Shown here: positions 21,293 through 31,022 of the stretch, in pieces
Position numbering within the stretch: position 1 is the first letter of the stretch
Layout of the letters: every line of letters begins with the position of its first letter
Source: Leishmania martiniquensis
Lineage: Eukaryota > Euglenozoa > Kinetoplastea > Trypanosomatida > Trypanosomatidae
DNA length: 64,000 nt
Direction: 5' to 3'
Assembly: GCF_017916325.1 (NCBI RefSeq)
Contig: NC_090164.1
Span: forward strand, 1,116,001-1,180,000
Program-made: the position numbers and the translations under genes
Notes under the pieces: generated by a model
What the model saw: only the letters and a program-made list of their open reading frames with translations
Database searches by the model: none
What the model was told of the DNA's origin: nothing

Positions 21293-21988
21293 TACTAGAG
21301 CAGCGCACAGTCGGTGCCGGTGCCGTGGAATCTGCGGCGCTCGCGCACAATCGCCCTGGGGCTACGCACCAACGTGCGCGTCTGTGGGTCTGTGCCCGTG
21401 CGCGTGCGACAGCGTTGTTGTTCCTGACTTTTCACGCATTGCCTAATCCGACTGTGTATTCTTCGCGCCGCGTTCATCGTGTGCACGAAGGCCTCGCCAA
21501 ACAGATCGTTGCCCGTGGGAAGGACGACCTCTTGCTGCTTTGGCTCGATCGCGTGCAGAACGACGAGGGTGCGGAGTGGGCCCGGCTGCACCCCACTAAA
21601 ACGCTGCACATGGAAAGGACATATCAGAAGAAGGTGTTGCTGCAACCGGTTGGCTGCCTCTTTCGACTGCCATGGCCGCTCCTTCATCCACTGACGATTC
21701 TCACCTGTGTGCTCTCTGCACCTGTATTTTACATCACAGCCGCTCCTTGCGTTCTCTGGGGACGCCATTTCCTCGCCCTCCTCACTTCTTCTCGGGGCGC
21801 ACACCTCGCTGAAACCAAACGCCACCACATAAGGACTGACCAGGGACCTGACACAGCTGCGGTTGTTTCTCCTCTTCACGTGAGGCCGCTATCTGCTTTC
21901 GTTCGCATATGTATGTCTGTCTGCCTCGGCAGTAGTCGCCTTCGCCGACCTTTTTTGGAATTGCACCCCACGTCTGGCAAAGGCCTCC
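21293..21988. other. Intergenic region
   Basis: About 700 bases with C/T-rich segments near 21700-21800 and 21860-21960 that can supply the trans-splice acceptor for the next gene. No gene is supported; overlapping frames on both strands are chance. Confidence 0.5.
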
Positions 21989-22822
21989 ATGCCCTCGCAG
22001 ACCATCGCCGTCGGGCCTCAGGTGGGCGCCCACGCTGCCACATTGATGGCAGCACTGGAGGTGGCGACGCCTGGTGACAAGATCGTAGTCTCTCCCGGCG
22101 TCTTTGAGGAGACGGCACACCTTCGCTTCGATGTCACCATTTCGGCAGCACCTGCACCCGAGGATTCGAATGAGGCGGAGACCGTACGCAGCACCCTCTT
22201 CGGCACGGTGGTCATCTCTGCGAACGTGACGCTGGAGGGACTGGAGGTGCGTGGCATGGTGGATGTGCGCAAAGGGCACGCCATCCTCGAAAACTGTGAT
22301 GTTCATCATGGCTCAGACGGTGTCCGCGTCCACCCCGGCGCCACTGGAACTGTGCGCAACAGTCGCGTGCACCACTGCATCGCTGGCGGTGACGGAGTGT
22401 ACTTCATGGCCGGCTCGTTTGGGGAGGTGCTGCAGACGGACATTTTCGAGTGCCGTGTGAACGCTCTGCACGTGCAAGGAAGCGAGGTGGCTCTGCGCGA
22501 GAACCGCATCCATGACTGTGCCTTCGGCATCTTCTACGAGAAGAAGGCTGCCGGGTTGTGTGAACAGAACACGATTGAGCACGTAAGAAAGTTCGGCCTG
22601 TACGTGACGGAAGGCAGCGACCCAGTCATCCGCGGCAATAACGTGCGCTGGTGTGGGGTTCTCTGCTTCTTCGCGTCGAAGGGCGGCCGTAGCTCATGCG
22701 TCGGGAATACGTTTGAGGGCTCTCTTCACATACTCTCTGACTGCGTCGTGCAGCTGGCTCAGAACCAAATTAGCGGTAGCACCGACATCGACGCGGCTGC
22801 CGTACCCGTAAAGTGTGCATGA
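21989..22822 (+). CDS. Right-handed parallel beta-helix repeat protein
   Basis: A 277-residue protein made of PbH1-type repeats of about 20-25 residues, each with the NxIxxCxxGIxV rhythm: LENCDVHHGSDGVRVHPGA, VRNSRVHHCIAGGDGVYF, LRENRIHDCAFGIFYEK, IRGNNVRWCGVLCFFASK. Such solenoids occur in carbohydrate-active enzymes and in eukaryotic scaffold proteins (FBXO11, SHCBP1). No F-box, signal peptide or clear catalytic triad is visible, so a cytoplasmic binding role is more likely than a secreted enzyme. The residues before the first repeat (ATPGDKIVVSPGVFEE) are the usual cap. The fold call is good; function is unknown. Confidence 0.8.
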   Translation: MPSQTIAVGPQVGAHAATLMAALEVATPGDKIVVSPGVFEETAHLRFDVTISAAPAPEDSNEAETVRSTLFGTVVISANVTLEGLEVRGMVDVRKGHAILENCDVHHGSDGVRVHPGATGTVRNSRVHHCIAGGDGVYFMAGSFGEVLQTDIFECRVNALHVQGSEVALRENRIHDCAFGIFYEKKAAGLCEQNTIEHVRKFGLYVTEGSDPVIRGNNVRWCGVLCFFASKGGRSSCVGNTFEGSLHILSDCVVQLAQNQISGSTDIDAAAVPVKCA

Positions 22823-24047
22823 CAAGGCTGTCGTGGCATCACCGCTGTGCAGAGGCACGGACCACCTGATGTACATTATTCACTGCCATCTGGGTCTCGA
22901 TGCACTTCGATTCAAGTGCTGTCAACATGTTCCTTGACTCGCTCGCTCGAGCTTCTGAAATGCCTTTGAAGACGCTCTTCTTCCTCCCCCTGGTCGTTCT
23001 GGGTGCCCGGGACGCTGTGTTTTCTCTTGGACCGTCTGTGCTGTGCGCGCCTCTGATGGACGCGCCCATTCTTGTCAACTCAGCGTTACGCTTTGACGAT
23101 GGCCGCACGGGAGAGCGTTGAGGGCTTTTTTTGTGTGTGCGTGTATGTGTGTAGGGAAAGGAGTCTGGCGAACGTGCCGAAGTGTGGGTGCATATGTGCG
23201 ACCGTATCTTCCTCTCACACACTCTGTTTACGCGTCGATGGAATACGCTACAATACTGCTCCCCTTCGGAGCCTCATATCACCGAAACGGCCGCTGCTGC
23301 GAGCCACTTCTTCCATTTCGCACCGATTTTCTCTACTGAGTTGCCACTTTACGCTGGCTTCCCACATCCTCGCTGCTTCCTCTTGCACTTATGCTGTCGC
23401 CAAAGCAGCGCTCAGCAAAGCCTCCCCCTCCTGTGTGCCGGTGTAATCCACAGGTCCGAGCGTCCCCAAAGCACTGCCATTCGCGCTTTGATGACGCTTC
23501 TTCGGACTCAACTCAACGCACGGTGCGACGGCAACAAGGAGTTCATGTACGTCTGCACGCACATTCATGAAGACGTGCTAACTCCGTCCTCTCGCCCCTC
23601 CCCTGTCGTTCGCGTTCCTCTTTTCTCCCTCATCTGACCCTCAACACGCCTGCGTCATGTGCCGTGCCGCAGCAAAGCCCGGCACCCAGGCGTATGCATT
23701 TTTTTTGTTGGCTCCACGTCTAGTTTTACTATGGTTCGGTCATCGAATACACGCACTTACGTGCCGAAGAATAGATCACTTCGTGTAAGATCTTGCCCGA
23801 GTAGGCGCTCCTTGCTGCGCTTCAACGTTCTCTGATCGTCGGACTGTCCTCGAGACGCCTGACTGTGAGCCAGAGGGATCGTGTCTCGACCGGGGCGACG
23901 GAGGTGGGACGAAAAAAAGCGGCACAAGCACAACTACACCCACCCACGCACGCGCGTACACAGGAAGCAGAAGAGGTAAGGTGTCCAGGGAGTTCCCGCC
24001 ACCGACACGGTCGCCCTCTGCTGAGGCTGATAGGCCTTTGGTGAGTG
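22823..24047. other. Intergenic region
   Basis: About 1.2 kb with no supported gene. It includes T/G-rich sequence near 23125-23160 and a T run at 23699-23707. C/T-rich stretches near 23200-23400 and 23580-23640 may act in RNA processing. Confidence 0.5.
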
Positions 24048-24989
24048 ATGTATACGAATGATGTAGAAGATGTCGAGGGAGGGATGCACAGCGCACGGCG
24101 CTCCACTGTGCCCATTAGCCGTCTGACGAATGAAATGAGCGAAGTAAGCGAGATGGCGGAGGGCTCGTTTGGTGTGGTGAAGTGCTTTCGCCACGACTTC
24201 GACAAGCTCGAGTACGCCGTCAAGCAGACAAAGCGCCCGATTTGCGGCGAGTCGGATCTTCAGCAGCAGCTGCAGGAGATTTATGCGCTAAGCTCTTTTC
24301 CTCACCGACACATCGTCCGCTACTTTGACGGGTGGGTCGAGGATCGAGCAGTTTTTGTGCGGCTCGAGAAGCTGGATGACTGCGTCGCATCTTTGCCGCC
24401 TCCGGTGAGTGAGACGGTGCTCACAGCCATGCTCCATCAGACGTCGATAGCACTTTACGAGTTGCACTCCCACAATGTAGTGCACATGGATGTGAAACCT
24501 GAAAACATATTGAGGCGTCAGCTCGACGCCGACACGTTTATCTTTAAGCTGTGCGATTTCGGGTTGTCCCGCCCCCTTCATGGAAAGCACTCCGTGACGG
24601 GTGAGCAGTTTGTTGGCCTCAACGACGATGACGGAGACCGACGCTACATGAGCCCAGAGCTCCTGAAGAACCTGCAAGACGTTGTCGGCCCTCCTGCTGA
24701 CGTGTACGCCCTCGGAAAGAGCTGCGAGACGATGATGATGGCCGCCTCGGAGGACAACTCGATTGCAGCCACCAGGCAACCAGAGGGCTACTCACCAGCA
24801 TTCACTGCGCTGGTTGAGTCAATGTTGTGTGAAGATCCTGCTCGCCGCCCTAGCGCCTTTCAGGTTGCCCAAGCGACACTGCCTGAAAGACTGCACAGCA
24901 ACCGCCAACTGCTAGACCTGCGGCGCCGCATCGACGCCCTGCGCTGCGAACTTGTTGAAATTGATGCAGGCGACAATGATAGCGTGTAG
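24048..24989 (+). CDS. WEE1: Wee1-like protein kinase
   Basis: A 313-residue kinase consisting of almost only the catalytic domain. The loop EGSFGVVKC replaces the glycine loop, and the anchoring Lys lies in EYAVKQT. The catalytic loop reads VHMDVKPENIL (His146, Asp148), DFG is at 170-172, and GDRRYMSPELL stands where most kinases have APE. HMDVKPEN and HIVRYFDGWVED fit the Wee1/Myt1 branch, which phosphorylates and restrains cyclin-dependent kinases. Wee1 homologues are known in trypanosomatids; the cell-cycle role here is inferred. The ATG at 24048 is the first in the frame; the preceding codons have none. The protein lacks the long regulatory N-terminus of fungal and animal Wee1. A PEK/other-kinase alternative cannot be excluded. 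Confidence 0.75.
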   Translation: MYTNDVEDVEGGMHSARRSTVPISRLTNEMSEVSEMAEGSFGVVKCFRHDFDKLEYAVKQTKRPICGESDLQQQLQEIYALSSFPHRHIVRYFDGWVEDRAVFVRLEKLDDCVASLPPPVSETVLTAMLHQTSIALYELHSHNVVHMDVKPENILRRQLDADTFIFKLCDFGLSRPLHGKHSVTGEQFVGLNDDDGDRRYMSPELLKNLQDVVGPPADVYALGKSCETMMMAASEDNSIAATRQPEGYSPAFTALVESMLCEDPARRPSAFQVAQATLPERLHSNRQLLDLRRRIDALRCELVEIDAGDNDSV

Positions 24990-25561
24990 TCTCAGCGCCG
25001 ATGAGAGCTTGTGCTCCCGAAAAAAAACTGGCAGCGTGAATGAGCTTGCTCGTTAAGACAGTGTTTGTGCCTCTCTCGGTTTCACAGCGCACCAGCATGC
25101 TGTCTGTGCACAGGAGCGCTGACCCTAGCCGGGTCGCCGCCACTATTTCACAAGCTATAGGGTACCCGCTCATCTTTTTGCGCCCTCTCTTTGTACAGCT
25201 CCTCTATATTTTTCGCTGTCTAGCTGACTTTTCCGCGCCTTCTGCCCCTTTTCTCTCCTCTGTCATGCACGACCCCCCCACTCTTTCTCTCTCGCTTCGT
25301 TCTTCGAATGGGGCCGATTGCGCTCATTCGTGCGGTCTTCGGCTTCTGACGCACGCTCTGTGGTGCGTAGGGCAAACATTGAGTCGCCGGCCCTGGCCTA
25401 CGGCGGCGAAGCATCCGTGCCACCAATTACGGCTTAGCCGCCGGTGTACCTCAGAGCATTGTTATCATGAAGAAAAATAGGCGGTATCTGTGTCCAACTA
25501 TGAGTTTCCATAGTGAAACGAAGACACCCGCCTCTAGCAGTGTGGCGCTTGCAGGGGTTCC
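24990..25561. other. Intergenic region to the left repeat
   Basis: No gene is seen. C/T-rich sequence at about 25185-25310 probably serves 3'-end processing. Sequence identity with the right repeat flank stops abruptly at 25562. Confidence 0.5.
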
Positions 25562-25573
25562 CTCATTATCTGA

Positions 25574-25603
25574 GGCCTGATCACCGGTCTATCACGTCAG
25601 GCC
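25574..25603. other. Near-terminal hairpin of IR-L
   Basis: GGCCTGA (25574-25580) and TCAGGCC (25597-25603) are perfect 7-base complements around a 16-base loop, starting 12 bases inside the repeat edge. The mirror copy lies at 39565-39594. It may be an element-end structure; this is inference. Confidence 0.5.
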
Positions 25604-25652
25604 GGCATCAGGCGGCGCCGCGACGCGCGAGGCGGCAGGCTAAGGTCACGCT

Positions 25653-26445
25653 TTGCTGCCGGCAAAGCCTCCCACACCAGAAGGTCCAGGCTGTCGAGCG
25701 TACGCTAATGGCAGGAGATTATCCTCGCCCAGCCTTGCACCTGCACCAGTCGCGCCTGTGGATCCCTGTAATGGTGTGCGGCTGGTAGTGGCGGCATGGA
25801 GTGCAGGTGGTGTGCCGCCTACGGCTCCCTCTGGCGTTGGGGTGCCCCCGCGCGCTGACACGGACAGCGGCAGGTTGGGCACTGTGCCCGATGTGCCGCG
25901 CGAGAGATTCTCGGATCGCTCGACCCTCGAAGCGCATCTCGTGCTGCGCCAACGATCGTGCACGCAGCGGTCTGATAGCGCGCATCTCACCCGCGCTGCA
26001 CGGGCCTCTCCTGGTCAGGTGCCTGCTGCACCTCCTCTGTGCCCTCTGCAGAGGTGCACGCCTTGAGCTCCCGGTGCGCAGGCGCATGTCTGTCCGCGGG
26101 CCCCCCTTACGCTCGGCACCCCAACGCTTGCCGGAGATGCTCGGATGTAAGAGAAGGCGGGATGCCCCGGGTACCGCAGACTCACGGACAGCGTCCTACC
26201 CTCCGGCGACACACGCGGGCGCGCCTCGACAGGACGCCCGCGGTGACATCGGCGGGAGCTGGAGGTGAAGACAGCGAGCCCCCCCTAACCCTAACCCGCC
26301 ACTCCCCTACACAACAACGCTGTCCTGGGACAGGACCCAAGATGCGAGAAGGCGAGCCCTGTGTATGTGTGTGTGCGCGCTGCCAAGAGCCGCTAGCATG
26401 GTGTGGCGCATCGAAACAAGGCGCGCAGGGGTCAGCAGAGCAATA
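25653..26445 (+). pseudogene. Decayed C2H2 zinc-finger reading frame in IR-L
   Basis: At 25885-25896 one frame reads CPMC; a one-base shift gives RFSDRSTLEAHLVLRQ (to 25952), matching the C2H2 pattern C-x2-C...F-x5-L-x2-H, with Gln where the last His should be. Further Cys pairs and Arg-rich text follow in shifted frames to about 26270. C2H2 fingers ahead of basic regions are found at the N-terminus of R2-like and SLACS/CZAR-type retroposons, so a dead retroelement is plausible. No reverse transcriptase motif was found. Confidence 0.4.
26279..26297 (-). repeat. Interstitial hexameric telomere-like tract in IR-L
   Basis: On the minus strand this reads GGGTTAGGGTTAGGGGGGG: two TTAGGG units ending in a G run. 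It is the six-base trypanosomatid unit, unlike the seven-base terminal array in this window. Confidence 0.85.
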
Positions 26446-27061
26446 GTGATGGACGAGCAAGGCGGGAAGAGATGCACACCGATCAGCCCTGGAGTGCATG
26501 TGTACTAGGCGCGCGGCATCCCCAACATCTGACCGACGGGGCCGATGCGACCCAAACGCCGGGGGGGGTACGACGAGAGCAGCCCGGCATGCACCATCGA
26601 GACCTCCAGACTCGAGCGTCGGGAGCCCCCGCACCATGTGATGGGATGTCGCAGCTGTAAGCGACTGGAGGGGGGATGCATGGCAAGCAAGCATGCTGCA
26701 GGGCCACGGGCTTTGACATGGAGCCGGCCGACCTCCCTCTTGGGCTCATCCTGCATGCACGTAGCCCCCCCCGTTACCCCGGCGACAGCCGCCGCCGCTT
26801 CCGCGGCCGCGCAGCGTCCTCATGAGCGCGGCCTGCTCGTAGCCAGGCATGCGCAGCTCGCCCAGCTCCGTCTGGCGCTGGTCGCCCAAGCACGTATGCA
26901 AAGACCGCTCGGGGAGGACTGGGAATGGCTGCTGAGACGCACGGCCTGGCTCGCCGGCAGGACGGCTCGCCTTGCATGACCAGGATGCAGTCGTGGTGCA
27001 ACAGAGGTAGGGAAGCCGTGCTTGGGTGCGTATGTCTGTTGAGGTGTTCGTTGTCTGGTGG

Positions 27062-27805
27062 AGCTGCGGAAAGGAGCACTCGGCTAATCGTCGTGGCGCA
27101 TCTTCTGCGCGTTGTACTTACCGTGCAGGGCTCTGAGACATATGTGCGCGCGAAAATGTATGGGTGTCTTGGCTTGTGTGCGTAAGGGCAGTACTGCACG
27201 TGAACAGAGGGTTGGCGGCGGTCGTAGCCGTGCATGCTCTCTGGCTGTTTACAGCTTGGTCCTGCTTGTGCTGCCTGCATCGGTTGCGCAAGCGGGCTTC
27301 CAAAGATACATGTGCGGGCTGTTCGTCTGGAGGCGATCTGCTCGACTGCCTCCTGCAAAACTCACAGACAAACACTGTTGCTGCCAAACGTCGCCCTTAC
27401 TGGCGTCTCTCTTGATCCGGTGCTTTGCTCTTTCTGATTCGCACCCCGCGCGAATCAGGTGACACCGCGATCGCCAGATGGAGACATCCGCGTGTGCAGG
27501 GGCAACAAGGGCGCTCCTCTGCCATGTCCGGGCTACTAAGAGCATGCTTGCGCTTTGGGCGCCACTGGTATGCGCTCCTCACGCTGTCTCCACCTGCCCG
27601 CATCGATCCTAGCAAGCGCCAGGGCGTCCTTTGGCACGCCTTTGCCATTTTTTTTTGACGGGCCACACGATATCACGCGAATCACTTTCAACCTCTCATT
27701 CAGCTGCGCTGCTTTCTGTGTCATCATCACGCTTGGGTGCCCGAAGGTACATATTGAACATCCTAGGAGCTGGTCGCTGCTGTATGTACTCTTGCTCTCG
27801 CAGCA
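27062..27805. other. Intergenic region inside the repeat-bounded segment
   Basis: No gene is supported. A T run near 27648-27656 and pyrimidine-rich sequence at 27785-27800 followed by CAG at 27801-27803 offer splice signals, although the last would leave only three bases before the ATG, so an upstream acceptor is likelier. Confidence 0.5.
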
Positions 27806-28906
27806 ATGAAGCAGCATGAAGAGCGCTACGCGGAGTGTAAGGGGACTCGATATGTTCTCATGACACTCCCGCACTTTCGCACCTTCCGAGACCTCGCGTT
27901 GTCGCGAGATGCCGCGTGGAAGACGCACTATTCCGATAGCCTACTGAAGGTGGAGTCGAAGCCGCCGGGCGACACCTCCACCCACCTCAATGTGATTAGG
28001 GCGACGCGTATCATGAAGAAAGTGCCACCGCTGGTGCTGTACAATCAACTGCACGACGCTCAGTATCGCACCACGTGGGACACGAACATGCTGGAAGGGT
28101 ACAACATTGTTCAGCTGGATGCGCACAACGATATTGGCTACTATGCTGCGAAGTTTCCATGGCCCTTGAGCAACCGCGACTTCTGCAACATGCGCTCATG
28201 GATGGAGTTCACAAACGGTGAGTATATCATTTTCAACCACTCCGAGCCGCACCCCGACTGTCCTGCAAAGAAGGGCTTCGTCAGGGCCCGCTCCATCCTC
28301 ACTGGGTTCTACATTCGCCCGATTCCAGGCGAAAGCGGCACGCAGCTCATCTACGTCACTCAGAGCGATCCTTGCGGCTCCATCCCACACAGCATTATCA
28401 ATTTCGCCATGACAAAGGGAGCGCGCATGATACTGGACAATTGTGAAAAGTATTCGGAGGAGTACCCCGCGTATGTGAAGAAGACCTACCCGGCGGATTA
28501 CGTGTATCCATGGCGCACACCCAAGATGGACTGGGACAGCACCTATCTGTATCCAGAAGACATTCCTGCGAGTGGTGAACCGGCAGCTGAACACCAGGAG
28601 CTCGGCACTCAAGGCGGCGGTGGCGACGAAGAGGAGGCCGACGAGCGCGCCAGCGAAAGGAAGGCTGCTCCGTTTCTTTCCAGCAGTGCTTCGCCGGCCG
28701 GAACGTCATTGCCGCTCGCCCCGGTTGCCCCGTACCGCATCGCGGATCTTCTTTCGGTGCAGCAGTACCGCTCTATTATGCAGGATTCCATGAATGCGGT
28801 AGACCGCTCCTTCCTTCGCGAGGGGCGCGTGCCAACCACGAGGGAATACATTCTCCGACTCAAGTACGTCATCGAGGGTATCCGCCAGACCGCTGTGGAC
28901 GTTTAG
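27806..28906 (+). CDS. START-domain lipid-transfer protein (PCTP/STARD10-like)
   Basis: A 366-residue soluble protein with a START domain across about residues 20-225. Typical blocks are LVLYNQLHDAQYRTTWD, YYAAKFPWPLSNRDFCNMRSW, GFVRARSILTGFYIRPI and LIYVTQSDPCGSIPHSIINF, which follow the PC-TP/STARD2-STARD10 group that binds phosphatidylcholine or related phospholipids. The region after about 260 is acidic and low-complexity (GGGGDEEEADERASERK), followed by a short helical end. No signal or membrane anchor is visible, so it is probably cytosolic. It is the first of six genes lying between the two inverted repeats. Domain call firm; ligand unknown. Confidence 0.88.
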   Translation: MKQHEERYAECKGTRYVLMTLPHFRTFRDLALSRDAAWKTHYSDSLLKVESKPPGDTSTHLNVIRATRIMKKVPPLVLYNQLHDAQYRTTWDTNMLEGYNIVQLDAHNDIGYYAAKFPWPLSNRDFCNMRSWMEFTNGEYIIFNHSEPHPDCPAKKGFVRARSILTGFYIRPIPGESGTQLIYVTQSDPCGSIPHSIINFAMTKGARMILDNCEKYSEEYPAYVKKTYPADYVYPWRTPKMDWDSTYLYPEDIPASGEPAAEHQELGTQGGGGDEEEADERASERKAAPFLSSSASPAGTSLPLAPVAPYRIADLLSVQQYRSIMQDSMNAVDRSFLREGRVPTTREYILRLKYVIEGIRQTAVDV

Positions 28907-30053
28907 ACGGCAACAAAGAGCGCTGCCGCTCCTGTCCGTTGTTCCTGTCAGCTCGAACCGTGTGCCGCCTTGTGATTTCTCTTGAACACAGATGATATGC
29001 CTTGGGCGCAAGCAGCAGCAGCAGCAGCCGTGCCTTTTATCCCATTTTTGCTCCCTCATCCATCGGCACGCCCATCGCGGCCGACACGTTGCCATGCCGA
29101 TTGCATTAGTGTGCGGACGGGGCGGCACAAGTTTTTTTCCTTTTGCTGAGCCGATCGCCAGCTGTGGTGCTTCTTCGCTGTTGGTGTCCCTATCCGGGAG
29201 CTGGTTGAGGATTGACGCCCATGCCCTCTCTTCGCGCATGGTGTACCGCTGGGCGTCTCTCGCGATGTGTGCACGCGCACAGACCTCTGCTCCCGCCTCC
29301 GCCTCCCCACTCGATTCTCTTTCTGTTTGACGTAGGGCGCGAGCGAAGCACCCCCAAAAGCCACGCGTACGTACATGCGTTGATCATGTGCTGCTTCCCT
29401 CGGCAGAAAGCGGAGGTGTGCGTGGAGAAAAGCTGGAGAAAAACGTTAACAATGCACTGTGACCTGCTCGACCTATTCTGCGCACCCACGTTGTGCGCGG
29501 GTGCCGTGTGGCGTGGCTTTCTGCGAGGGCATGTGCGCTCCGCTACCTGGATGCGGCTCTATCCCCGAGCTTCGCCGCCTTAGTCTTGTCCTTTTTCTTT
29601 GGTACCTCCACTGTGCCCCTTTCATCTAAATGATTGTCGCCATACGTGCTGGCCGCAACGACCGCCCCCCTCCCACCGCCATTTTCCCCCTCTGCCCCTT
29701 CATTGGTTCTTCACCTCACATGGCCCCCGAGTTGGAAGCGCTCCTTGTGAATCGAGCCTCTACTGCCAGTTGCGCAGTAACACGGACGCTGCTGCGCTAG
29801 GGCGAGCGCCGACATACATGCACACACATACACCTACCCAAACACACACACACACACAGTCAGATCGCGTAGGTGGAGACGCGTGATCGATGCTGCTCGC
29901 GTCTCGACGCTTAACAGAATCTGCTCCGCCAGCACCGATCGAGTGCCCTCCTCCCGCTCTCCTTGCTCTCCCGTATCTTGCCTGCTCCCTGATCCTATAC
30001 GGCGGCGGTGCTTTCCCAAACCGCTCTGCTTCTGTTCGTGGTTCCCAGCAGCA
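28907..30053. other. Intergenic region
   Basis: About 1.1 kb without a supported gene. A CAG repeat lies at about 29013-29028, and CA-rich repeats at 29818-29860. The C/T-rich 29900-30035 segment precedes AG at 30047-30048 (CCCAGCAGCAATG), which can be the splice acceptor for the actin-like gene. Confidence 0.5.
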
Positions 30054-31022
30054 ATGGAGGCGACATACATTTTGGATTGTGGGCACCACACCCTCAAGTA
30101 TACTGCGCTTTCAAAAAATAGTCGGAGGAATGTGGAAGTGCTGATCAAAGAGCGCCGGAGCGAATGCGATGCCTGCGACACTGGCGACGAGCGGTTTCGC
30201 CATTGCGTACCTCAGCTGCTATCCGATGAATTACATACGGACGAGGACCTGACGCTCCTACTGCTTCTGGACACCCTTCACTCGCAGAAATCGAAGGCAG
30301 CGCTTCTGTACTCGTGCTTCGAGCAGTTTGGCTGCAAGCGGGTCTGCCTTCACTACAGCGCATGCACCGGACTCTACGCAGCGGGTGAAACCTCCGGCGT
30401 AGTCGTGGACCTCGGCTACGCAGGAGCTCAGCTCACTTCGGTATACAGCGGCAGTGTGGCAACGGCCACGTCAGCGCGACTCTCTTCTGTTGGTACTCGA
30501 AGCGTCGACGACGAGCTTCGCAGGCTTTTGCGCGGCAACGTTACAGAAAAGACACTAGACCTTGTCAAGACTCACTGCTGCTCACTGAGGGAGCGGGAGG
30601 AATTGGCGCCGGAACTAGCGCTGCCTGACGGGTCCGTGCTCGCATATGAGGATCTGAAGAGTGAGCTTTACAAAGCCACTAGCGCGATCCTTTATTCCAC
30701 CACGTCCTCCGTGCCGGACAGCTTGCGCGCGGTGTACCAAAAGCATTCTATTCTCTTTCCCGATTCCGCCTCGTGGCTGCAACTGGGCGGTGGTTCATTG
30801 ATCAGAGGGGTCGATGAGGTGCTGAAGAGAGCAATGACTCATGCACTTCTCTGTCACTCCCCAAAGCAGCTTCACCTAAAAGCGGTCACGCATGCCCCTG
30901 TAACCGGCGGCATCATCCTGTCGCAGCTGAACATCTTTAAGAGCATGTGCATTGACGTGAGCGAGTACGAGGAATACGGTCCTGAGGGCTCCCTTCGCAT
31001 GCAGGTGGTAGACGCCAGATGA
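30054..31022 (+). CDS. Short actin-related protein
   Basis: A 322-residue divergent actin fold protein. Recognisable elements are the phosphate loop 2 region VVVDLGYAGAQLTSVYSG, the adenosine motif LQLGGGSLIRGVDEVLKR and a C-terminal GGIILSQLNIFKSMCIDVSEYEEYGPE, which parallels the actin end segment. The N-terminal phosphate loop is reduced to YILDCGHHTLKYTAL, and the protein is about 50 residues shorter than actin, so polymerisation is unlikely. ARP10/ARP11-like dynactin subunits are similarly degenerate and are one possibility; a kinetoplastid-specific ARP is another. The ATG at 30054 lies just after AG at 30050-30051; the same frame extends upstream to 29883 but has no ATG there. Confidence 0.75.
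   Translation: MEATYILDCGHHTLKYTALSKNSRRNVEVLIKERRSECDACDTGDERFRHCVPQLLSDELHTDEDLTLLLLLDTLHSQKSKAALLYSCFEQFGCKRVCLHYSACTGLYAAGETSGVVVDLGYAGAQLTSVYSGSVATATSARLSSVGTRSVDDELRRLLRGNVTEKTLDLVKTHCCSLREREELAPELALPDGSVLAYEDLKSELYKATSAILYSTTSSVPDSLRAVYQKHSILFPDSASWLQLGGGSLIRGVDEVLKRAMTHALLCHSPKQLHLKAVTHAPVTGGIILSQLNIFKSMCIDVSEYEEYGPEGSLRMQVVDAR

Larger units (their letters stand above)
25562..27061 (+). repeat. Left copy of 1.5-kb inverted repeat (IR-L)
   Basis: This 1500-base segment is repeated almost perfectly, reverse-complemented, at 38109-39606. Its left edge is the C of CTCATTATC and its right edge is GTCTGGTGG; flanks differ outside. By eye the copies differ by a two-base unit in a GT tract near 26370 and by at least one substitution (about 25749). 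It contains a short hexameric telomere-like tract (26279-26297), a decayed zinc-finger frame and a near-terminal hairpin. The parallel frames in the two copies carry stops, so it has no intact gene. A dead mobile element or a copied subtelomeric block are the main readings. Confidence 0.95.
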
